Shown here in pieces: positions 54,656 through 60,992 of a stretch of DNA of 60,992 nucleotides (positions are counted from its first letter, which is position 1; every line of letters starts with the position of its first letter). Position numbers and translations under genes: made by a program. This DNA is from Clostridiaceae bacterium. GTDB lineage: Bacteria; Bacillota; Clostridia; SK-Y3. The DNA is taken from NCBI GenBank assembly GCA_012735465.1, contig JAAYHJ010000074.1, forward strand, positions 1 to 60,992. The letters run 5' to 3'. Under the pieces are notes generated by a model. It did not search any database. It had not been told where the DNA came from and worked only from the letters and a program-made list of their open reading frames with translations.

Positions 54656-54684
54656 TTGACACTTATAATTCATTTTTATATAAT
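54656..54684 (+). promoter_or_regulatory. Promoter of alaS
   Basis: Consensus TTGACA, 17 bp, TATAAT. Confidence 0.9.
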
Positions 54685-54690
54685 TTCACA

Positions 54691-54957
54691 TAAGAAGATA
54701 TGGATATGGCGATGAAGGAGAGGAGTACATCAAATGTACGTACACAGAGAAAGAATCCCAGGCTGAGAGATTCTTTACGAAGTTTGATGGAAGCAGCTCC
54801 TGAGCACGGGTGGGTAAGAGGTATCCTAAACCACCTGCGTTAGCTGCGTTAAGGCATAAGAGTGGATGGAAGCTATTTGCTGCCATCAACTAGGGTGGTA
54901 CCGCGTGAAGAACTCTCGCCCCTAAGGAGTATTGCTTGGGAGGGGAGTTTTTTTATT
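54691..54957 (+). promoter_or_regulatory. T-box riboswitch (alanine) of alaS
   Basis: Leader with the T-box sequence AGGGTGGTACCGCG (54892-54905) that binds the 3' end of uncharged tRNA, followed by a terminator hairpin (about 54911-54950) and T run. Stem I lies upstream; alanine codons GCA-GCT at 54793-54798 are candidates for the specifier. Uncharged tRNA-Ala should favour antitermination and so alaS expression. Confidence 0.9.
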
Positions 54958-55019
54958 TGTGAACAGAAATGTTGCTATGACAATTTAACATTTTTAGCAA
55001 TTAAGAAAGGAAAGATACG

Positions 55020-57659
55020 ATGCAAAAATTAGGATTAAATGAGATTAGGGAAAAGTTTTTAAGCTTTTTTGAAAGCAAAGATCATTTGAGGTTGCCGAGT
55101 TTTCCGTTAATTCCTCAAAATGACGCAAGTTTATTGTTAATCAATGCAGGAATGGCTCCCTTAAAACCTTATTTTACAGGTAAGGAAATACCTCCGCGAA
55201 AAAGGGTTACCACCTGTCAGAAGTGTATCCGCACACCGGATATAGAGCGTGTGGGGAAAACGGCACGGCATGCTACTTTTTTTGAAATGCTGGGCAACTT
55301 TTCCTTTGGGGATTATTTTAAAAGGGAAGCCACCAAATGGGCATGGGAATTTGTAACCAAGGAACTGGAGCTTCCCGTGGACCGGCTGTGGGTCAGCATT
55401 TATGAAGAAGATGACGAAGCCTTTGATATATGGACGAAAGAAGTAGGGGTTTCTCCTGAGCGCGTTGTGAGGATGGGTAAGGACGATAATTTCTGGGAAA
55501 TTGGAACGGGACCCTGTGGCCCATGCTCTGAAATATACTTTGACCGGGGAGAAGAAGCAGGATGCGGTAGTCCCGATTGTGCGGTAGGATGTGATTGTGA
55601 CCGTTTTGTTGAATTTTGGAACCTTGTATTTACCCAGTTTGATAAGGATGAGCAGGGCAACTATAATCCTTTGGCGAATCCAAATATTGATACGGGAATG
55701 GGCCTGGAAAGGATAGCCGCCATAATGCAGGGAGTGGGCTCTTTGTTTGAGGTGGATACGGTTAAAAGTATTATGGAACATGTGAGCCGCATAGCTGGTG
55801 TTAAATATAAAGAAAACCCAAAGACTGATGTTTCATTGAGGGTTATAACCGATCATATCCGCAGCACCACCTTTATGGTATCCGACGGAATACTTCCATC
55901 CAATGAAGGAAGAGGGTACGTGCTTAGAAGACTGTTGCGCAGGGCGGCTCGGCATGGTAAGCTGCTTGGTATTGAAAAACCTTTCCTTTTTGAGATAGCT
56001 GATACGGTGATAGACGCATCCCGTGAAGCTTACCCGGAACTGGAAGAAAAGAGAAAGTATATACAGAAGGTCATAAAAGTTGAAGAAGAGCGTTTTAATG
56101 AAACGATTGACCAAGGACTGAACATATTAAATCAATATATTGATGAACTAAAAGAAAAAAATGAGAAAGTGCTTTCGGGGGACAAAGCCTTTAAGCTATA
56201 CGATACTTATGGATTCCCCATTGATTTAACCCGGGAGATTATAGCAGAACAGGGCATAGAACTTGACGAGGAAGAATTTAATCGTGAAATGGAAGCCCAA
56301 AGAGAAAGGGCAAGGTCTGCCCGCCAGGATGCGGCTTCTGCCGGATGGGATGACAATGTATTTTCCAGGATGGATAAAAGTATTACAACGCAGTTTATTG
56401 GATATTTTCAGTTTGAATCGGTGTCCCGGGTACTTGCAATTATAAGCGGCAATGAAGAAGTTGAAAGTGCTTCCCAGGGAAGGCAGGTTACAATTTTACT
56501 GGATAAGACGCCTTTTTACGGGGAAAGCGGAGGACAGGTAGGCGATACTGGGGTACTGGAAAATGATGATGTATTGATAAAAGTTGTGGACTGTAAAAAG
56601 TTGGGAGACGGGAAAATACTGCATATATGCGAGGTTGAAAAGGGAGTCATAAGCAAGGGAGATGAAGTAAAAGCGGTTATTGATGTGGAAAGAAGGAAGG
56701 CAATTACCCGGAACCATTCAGCAACTCACCTGCTCCATAAAGCCCTGAGAAGGGTATTGGGCGAGCATGTGGTGCAGTCCGGTTCCCTGGTTACACCGGA
56801 TCATTTGAGATTTGATTTTTCACATTTTGCTCCCATGACCAAGGATGAAATTGACCGCGTTGAAAGAGAAGTAAACAGGGTGGTTCTGGACAGCCTGCCT
56901 ATAAAAGCAGAAGAAATGCCCATTGAAGAGGCAAAGAAAAAAGGTGCAATGGCACTGTTTGGAGAAAAATATGGCAGTGTGGTGCGCCTTGTAACAATGG
57001 GCGATTACAGCCTGGAGCTGTGCGGTGGGTGTCATTTAACTTCCACCAGCCAGGTAGGTTCCTTTAAAATTGTGAGCGAAAGCGGTGTTGCAGCAGGTGT
57101 GCGCAGAATAGAAGCCGTTACAGGACTGGGAGCGCTGAATTACTATGCTTCCAGGGAGCAGCTGCTGGAAGACTTGGCAGTGGTGCTAAAAACAAATGTC
57201 AATGATGTGGTAAAAAAAGCCGAATCCGTTGTATTGGAATTGAAGGAAAGCCAAAAGGAAATTGAAAAGTTGAGAAACAAGCTTACCCAGGAATCGGTGG
57301 ATAAAATTCTAGCCGGGGCGGTGGAAATTAAAGGGATTAAGGTTGCAACAGCAAGAATGGATGCCCTGGATATGGAAGGACTGCGCAATATGGGAGACGC
57401 GCTGAGGGCAAAAATGGGCTCCGGTGTAGTGGTACTGGCATCGGGCGGAGAAGGAAAGGTAAGCTTTGTGGCAATGGCAACAAAGGATGTCCTGCCAAAA
57501 GGCATCCATTGTGGAAATATAATACGCGAAGTAGCAAAAACAGCCGGGGGCGGAGGTGGTGGAAGACCGGATATGGCCCAGGCAGGAGGCAAGGATGTTT
57601 CCAAGATAAACGAAGCACTTCAAAAAGTAGCAGGTTTGGTAGAACAACAAATCAAGTAA
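55020..57659 (+). CDS. alaS: Alanyl-tRNA synthetase, 879 aa
   Basis: Class II synthetase with the usual order: catalytic core ([66 protein letters not shown]), tRNA-recognition part, editing domain with zinc site ([12 protein letters not shown] and [10 protein letters not shown]) and a C-terminal C-Ala domain containing a Gly run ([16 protein letters not shown]). Length normal. Controlled by the T-box upstream. Confidence 0.98.
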   Translation: MQKLGLNEIREKFLSFFESKDHLRLPSFPLIPQNDASLLLINAGMAPLKPYFTGKEIPPRKRVTTCQKCIRTPDIERVGKTARHATFFEMLGNFSFGDYFKREATKWAWEFVTKELELPVDRLWVSIYEEDDEAFDIWTKEVGVSPERVVRMGKDDNFWEIGTGPCGPCSEIYFDRGEEAGCGSPDCAVGCDCDRFVEFWNLVFTQFDKDEQGNYNPLANPNIDTGMGLERIAAIMQGVGSLFEVDTVKSIMEHVSRIAGVKYKENPKTDVSLRVITDHIRSTTFMVSDGILPSNEGRGYVLRRLLRRAARHGKLLGIEKPFLFEIADTVIDASREAYPELEEKRKYIQKVIKVEEERFNETIDQGLNILNQYIDELKEKNEKVLSGDKAFKLYDTYGFPIDLTREIIAEQGIELDEEEFNREMEAQRERARSARQDAASAGWDDNVFSRMDKSITTQFIGYFQFESVSRVLAIISGNEEVESASQGRQVTILLDKTPFYGESGGQVGDTGVLENDDVLIKVVDCKKLGDGKILHICEVEKGVISKGDEVKAVIDVERRKAITRNHSATHLLHKALRRVLGEHVVQSGSLVTPDHLRFDFSHFAPMTKDEIDRVEREVNRVVLDSLPIKAEEMPIEEAKKKGAMALFGEKYGSVVRLVTMGDYSLELCGGCHLTSTSQVGSFKIVSESGVAAGVRRIEAVTGLGALNYYASREQLLEDLAVVLKTNVNDVVKKAESVVLELKESQKEIEKLRNKLTQESVDKILAGAVEIKGIKVATARMDALDMEGLRNMGDALRAKMGSGVVVLASGGEGKVSFVAMATKDVLPKGIHCGNIIREVAKTAGGGGGGRPDMAQAGGKDVSKINEALQKVAGLVEQQIK

Positions 57660-57675
57660 AAAAGGAGGGATTTAA

Positions 57676-58020
<345 letters not shown>

Positions 58021-58082
58021 CAGTAAAATGAAAATATTTGAAAAAGTATATAGACTTGTCAAAATAATGGGAACTATGTATA

Positions 58083-58112
58083 TTGACATGTTTTATGGAT
58101 ATAATGTATAAT
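58083..58112 (+). promoter_or_regulatory. Promoter of rpsU-yqeY
   Basis: TTGACA, 18-bp spacer, TATAAT, about 105 bases before rpsU. An overlapping TATAAT lies at a wrong spacing. Confidence 0.65.
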
Positions 58113-58217
58113 TATTTTGCGTTGTAGTATTGTTTTGTTCCCACTAATCGACAAAGCAAATTTTACAGCCTATACCGCGCACAATTGATAGTAGCGGAGG
58201 GAGGGAAATAGAAATAA

Positions 58218-58394
58218 ATGTCAGAAGTTAGAGTAAAAGAAAATGAATCATTAGACAGCGCACTTCGCCGATTCAAACGTCAATGTGCTAAAGCTGGTGT
58301 TTTGTCTGAAATTAGAAAGAGAGAACACTATGAAAAGCCAAGTGTAAAACGTAAGAAGAAATCTGAAGCTGCGAGAAAGAGAAAGTTTAGGTAA
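58218..58394 (+). CDS. rpsU: 30S ribosomal protein S21, 58 aa
   Basis: [20 protein letters not shown], then [20 protein letters not shown]: a complete S21, a basic small-subunit protein near the 16S 3' end that helps initiation. Followed by yqeY, the usual pair in Firmicutes. Confidence 0.97.
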   Translation: MSEVRVKENESLDSALRRFKRQCAKAGVLSEIRKREHYEKPSVKRKKKSEAARKRKFR

Positions 58395-58439
58395 AAAAAT
58401 AGTTTGTTAACTTTATAATAAAGGAGAGGGGGGATGAAT

Positions 58440-58883
58440 ATGTCCCTCAAAGACAGATTATTGGAAGATATGAAAGCTGCAATGAAAGAGAAGGATCTTG
58501 TTCGTAAGAATGCGGTGCAGATGGTGAGAGCAGCAATTCTTCAGGTTGAAAAAGATGATAAAATCACTTTAGACGATGAAAAAATCTTAGAAGTAATATA
58601 TAAGGAAGTGAAGAAAAGAAAAGATGCACTTCCTGAATATGAAAAAAGTGGCCGACAGGACTTAATAGATGATTTAAATAAAGAAATTGAGGTGCTCATG
58701 AGCTATCTGCCGAAGCAATTAACTGAGCAGGAGTTGGAGCAAATGGTGAAAGAAACGATTCAAGAGCTGAATGCTTCCAGTATGAAGGATATGGGAAAAG
58801 TTATGTCATCTATGATGTCAAAAACAAAAGGTCGCGCGGATGGAAAAACGATTAATGCACTTGTAAAAAAATATTTGGCATAA
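58440..58883 (+). CDS. yqeY: GatB/YqeY domain protein, 147 aa
   Basis: Stand-alone YqeY, related to the tail of GatB/Asp-Glu tRNA amidotransferase; exact role unclear. MSLKDRLLEDMKAAMKEKDLVRKNAVQMVRAAI, EYEKSGRQDLIDDLNKEIEVLMSYLPKQLT and SMKDMGKVMSSMMSKTKGRADGKTINALVKK are all typical. ATG 58440 has AAGGAGAGG at better distance than ATG 58434. Operon with rpsU. Confidence 0.93.
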   Translation: MSLKDRLLEDMKAAMKEKDLVRKNAVQMVRAAILQVEKDDKITLDDEKILEVIYKEVKKRKDALPEYEKSGRQDLIDDLNKEIEVLMSYLPKQLTEQELEQMVKETIQELNASSMKDMGKVMSSMMSKTKGRADGKTINALVKKYLA

Positions 58884-58885
58884 GA

Positions 58886-58912
58886 AGGCAGGAATCAACC
58901 TGCCTTTTTTTG
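58886..58912 (+). terminator. Terminator of rpsU-yqeY
   Basis: AAGGCAGG (58886-58893) pairs with CCTGCCTT (58900-58907), 6-nt loop, T run. Confidence 0.9.
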
Positions 58913-58990
58913 TGTTATGTTGAAATGCCACGGACACCCGTGGACGGTTGGTTGCACGTATACGGTTATTATCCAATGATTATATGCGTA

Positions 58991-60181
58991 TTACAGGATC
59001 TTTGATACGGAAAAGAGATTGTTTAACAGCGTCCAGTTTTGCTCAAAGGCCCCTCCTAACACCCAGTAGCTTATGCCTCTCAGATTCATATGTCTCATCA
59101 GATGATATTTTGCCAGCAGGCTCTTTGCATCTTCAAACCATACAATATGCCTCTTGGTATCAGAATCTATGTATGTAAAGTAAGGTGCATTTGAGCAGGA
59201 GTCATAATATATCATTGCCCCGTATTTTTGAGCAATTTGTACTGCAGTAACCGGGTCCACTGCCTTTGCTTTTTGTTTTCCCACGGAATAAGGCAGGGTC
59301 CAGTCGTAACCATATAAAGGAATGCCCATCATGATTTTTTCCGCTGGTATGTACGAACATGCATAAACCAACTCGTTCCTGACTAAATTTAGCGGTGCTA
59401 TGGGATTAGGAGGGCCGCCCGACCAGCCCCATCCGTAAGTCATAATCAGCAGAAAATCGGCAATATCCTTGTATACGGAGTAGTCGTAATTGGAATCTGC
59501 CGGTTCGTAAAATCCATCCATAAATTTCGGGGGCAGAGAAAGGGTAAGTATATAGCCTTCTTCTTTCAGATGGGTCTTTAGCCGCCTGAGGAAGTGGTGG
59601 TATGCCGGTAAATCCTTTGGAGAAATGCCTTCAAAATCTATATTTACTCCCACATATTTTTTCCTTCTCATGAAGTATAGGATATGTTCTATCAGCGTAT
59701 CCTGAATACTGCTGTCCGATAAGAGAGCCGTTGCCAGAGCAGTGCTGAATATGTCTTGGACCAGGTTTGAAACAACCATTAAAGGGGCTACTCCTTTTTT
59801 GTATGCTATGTCCAGCAATTTTGAATCAGGAGCCGGAATCAGTGTACCGTCCTTTTGTATACGGTAGCTGAAGATGCTTATGTATGTAAGGTAAGGAGCT
59901 GCTTTTTCAAGGGATTGCTGCTCATTTATATTTCCTGTTGCTTCAATATAAGCATTAACTTCAATTTTTTTAGGTTTTGCCGGGCAGGTCGGGATATCTA
60001 TTCTTTGCCCGGGGCGAACGGTATGTATCCATGCGTCGGAAGGGATTAAAATGCTTTGTCCATAGGTTACCGTACCTGCTTTTTGCAGATCATTGATTTG
60101 CAAAAGGTGTTTTAATGCAACACCGTACTTTCTTGATATATCCCATAGGTTTTCGCCGGGCTTTATTACATGAATTAACAT
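58991..60181 (-). CDS. LysM-GH18 hydrolase (SleL/YaaH-like), 396 aa
   Basis: One clear LysM (HVIKPGENLWDISRKYGVALKHLLQINDL, residues 4-47), then a degenerate second (IHTVRPGQRIDIP), then a GH18 domain (from about 75) with the catalytic motif KYVGVNIDFEGISP, MTYGWGWSGGPPNPIAPL and IPLYGYDW. It matches SleL/YaaH cortex-fragment lytic enzymes, which act on N-acetylglucosaminyl bonds in spore cortex. No signal peptide, as in spore-coat members. ATG behind GAGGTG. Supports a sporulating host. Confidence 0.9.
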   Translation of the reverse strand: MLIHVIKPGENLWDISRKYGVALKHLLQINDLQKAGTVTYGQSILIPSDAWIHTVRPGQRIDIPTCPAKPKKIEVNAYIEATGNINEQQSLEKAAPYLTYISIFSYRIQKDGTLIPAPDSKLLDIAYKKGVAPLMVVSNLVQDIFSTALATALLSDSSIQDTLIEHILYFMRRKKYVGVNIDFEGISPKDLPAYHHFLRRLKTHLKEEGYILTLSLPPKFMDGFYEPADSNYDYSVYKDIADFLLIMTYGWGWSGGPPNPIAPLNLVRNELVYACSYIPAEKIMMGIPLYGYDWTLPYSVGKQKAKAVDPVTAVQIAQKYGAMIYYDSCSNAPYFTYIDSDTKRHIVWFEDAKSLLAKYHLMRHMNLRGISYWVLGGAFEQNWTLLNNLFSVSKIL

Positions 60182-60337
60182 TTATTTCACCTCACCTATA
60201 ATTGCTAGTACTAATATATTACTGTTCAGCTGCATAATTGCACTGATTTTAAATAAATGTATAAAACATTATCATATGTTGAAAAATGAGTTGGGATAGA
60301 ATAGAATACTGTTATTAGATACTGTTGAGGTGAAGTT

Positions 60338-60844
60338 ATGATAGAAATATTTTTTCCCGATATCGTGGTAAATAGATTTCAAGATATTGATCTTGAATTA
60401 TTAGAAAAACATAATATCAAGGGACTGATTATTGATATAGACAATACCCTGGTAGCGTGGGATATAAAGGAAGCCGATGAAGCATCCATTCGATGGATTG
60501 AATATTTAAAAAAACATGGTATCAGGATTTGCCTGGTATCAAATAATTCGGAGAGCAGGGTTGTAAAGTTTAATGAAAACTTGATGCTTCATGCAATACA
60601 CCGCGCTAATAAGCCCAGGCGCAAGCCGTTTTTAAAGGCGTTAAAGCTTTTAAATCTTAGGCCGCAGGAAGTTGCTGTGGTAGGAGACCAGATTTTTACC
60701 GATGTGTTGGGCGGCAACCGCTTGAATATGTTTACGATATTGGTTTCTCCAATTAAGGAAAAGGAATATATATTCATACGCTTAAAAAGGATATTGGAAA
60801 AAAAGGTGTTGAAGGAATATTATAAAAGGCATCAGGATAAATAA
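60338..60844 (+). CDS. yqeG: YqeG-family HAD phosphatase, 168 aa
   Basis: HAD IIIA hydrolase: LIIDIDNTLVAWD (catalytic DxD), LVSNNSESR (motif II), and VVGDQIFTDVLGGN (motif IV). Substrate unknown. ATG after GAGGTG. In Bacillus yqeG precedes yqeH and aroD(E); here aroE follows directly. Confidence 0.92.
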   Translation: MIEIFFPDIVVNRFQDIDLELLEKHNIKGLIIDIDNTLVAWDIKEADEASIRWIEYLKKHGIRICLVSNNSESRVVKFNENLMLHAIHRANKPRRKPFLKALKLLNLRPQEVAVVGDQIFTDVLGGNRLNMFTILVSPIKEKEYIFIRLKRILEKKVLKEYYKRHQDK

Positions 60845-60858
60845 TAGGGGGGATCTTA

Positions 60859-60992
60859 ATGGAAACACATATCAATGGATATACAAAAGTACTGGGTATT
60901 ATTGGGAATCCCGTTGAACACAGTTTTTCTCCATTCATTCACAATACACTTTCCAGTAAATTACACCTCAATTATGTTTATGTTCCCTTCCG
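60859..60992 (+). CDS. aroE: Shikimate dehydrogenase, N-terminal part (runs off the window)
   Basis: METHINGYTKVLGIIGNPVE then HSFSPFIHNTLSSKLHLNYVYVPF is the N terminus of AroE (substrate-binding S-x-S motif in HSFSP). It reduces 3-dehydroshikimate in aromatic amino-acid synthesis. Preceded by AGGGGGG. Truncated by the window edge. Confidence 0.93.
   Translation, partial: METHINGYTKVLGIIGNPVEHSFSPFIHNTLSSKLHLNYVYVPF

Larger units (their letters stand above)
54464..55019. other. 556-bp divergent region with promoter and T-box of alaS
   Basis: No gene. The left part holds a 15-bp direct repeat (AACTGGTTATTTTTT at 54541-54555 and 54563-54577, 22-bp period); then the alaS promoter (54656-54684) and T-box leader (54691-54957). 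Confidence 0.7.

Overview
The window is low-GC Firmicutes DNA, most likely from an anaerobic, spore-forming Clostridia species (order-level placement only). The evidence is AT-rich spacers, purine-rich Shine-Dalgarno (SD) sites, several GTG/TTG starts, an alanyl T-box, a SleL-like LysM/GH18 spore-wall enzyme, DegS/DegU, TrmR/TrhP, and gene orders known from Bacillus and Clostridium (mltG-trmR-trhP, rpsU-yqeY, yqeG-aroE). No rRNA, tRNA or CRISPR array was found.

Left end, 1-8.6 kb, is accessory. It opens inside brxL, the last core gene of many BREX phage-defence loci, so the rest of such a locus should lie to the left. Then come a GNAT acetyltransferase gene broken by a 10-bp tandem duplication, two EamA-type transporters, a long HelD-like helicase, an IS21 transposase scrap, a mini-protein carrying a motif of Na+-pumping decarboxylase beta subunits, a LysE exporter and a lipoprotein stub.

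8.6-19 kb holds signalling and envelope genes: a PAS-PAS-GGDEF-EAL protein, a response regulator/histidine kinase/lipoprotein operon, a NodB deacetylase, a charged lipoprotein, and a chemoreceptor-like protein with a sugar-binding-protein domain on the cytoplasmic side. 19-32 kb is mainly housekeeping: L25/Ctc behind a hairpin that hides its ribosome-binding site, zinc-ribbon proteins, DUF2085, 5-formyl-THF cyclo-ligase, a CPBP protease, DegS/DegU, TypA, MltG, tRNA wobble-uridine modification enzymes and a class B PBP.

32-45 kb begins with an 891-bp IS200-like (RAYT) element bounded by perfect 20-bp inverted repeats. It continues with proBA, a double P-loop ATPase, argGH behind two candidate ARG boxes, tcdA, two half-size TSUP permeases, serCA and a convergent DUF1015 gene. 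45-61 kb has PRC-barrel and AI-2E proteins, a promoter-to-terminator non-coding RNA that folds like 6S RNA, a DUF438/hemerythrin-like/PAS protein, sbcDC, a frameshifted FIST gene, T-box-controlled alaS, a HIT protein, rpsU-yqeY, a LysM/GH18 hydrolase, yqeG and the start of aroE.

No wholly new multi-gene system can be proved from this sequence alone. The best leads are the BREX-linked left end with its extended HelD, the chemoreceptor with a cytoplasmic binding-protein domain, the decarboxylase-motif mini-protein, the RAYT element with terminal repeats, and the regulator/kinase/lipoprotein operon.
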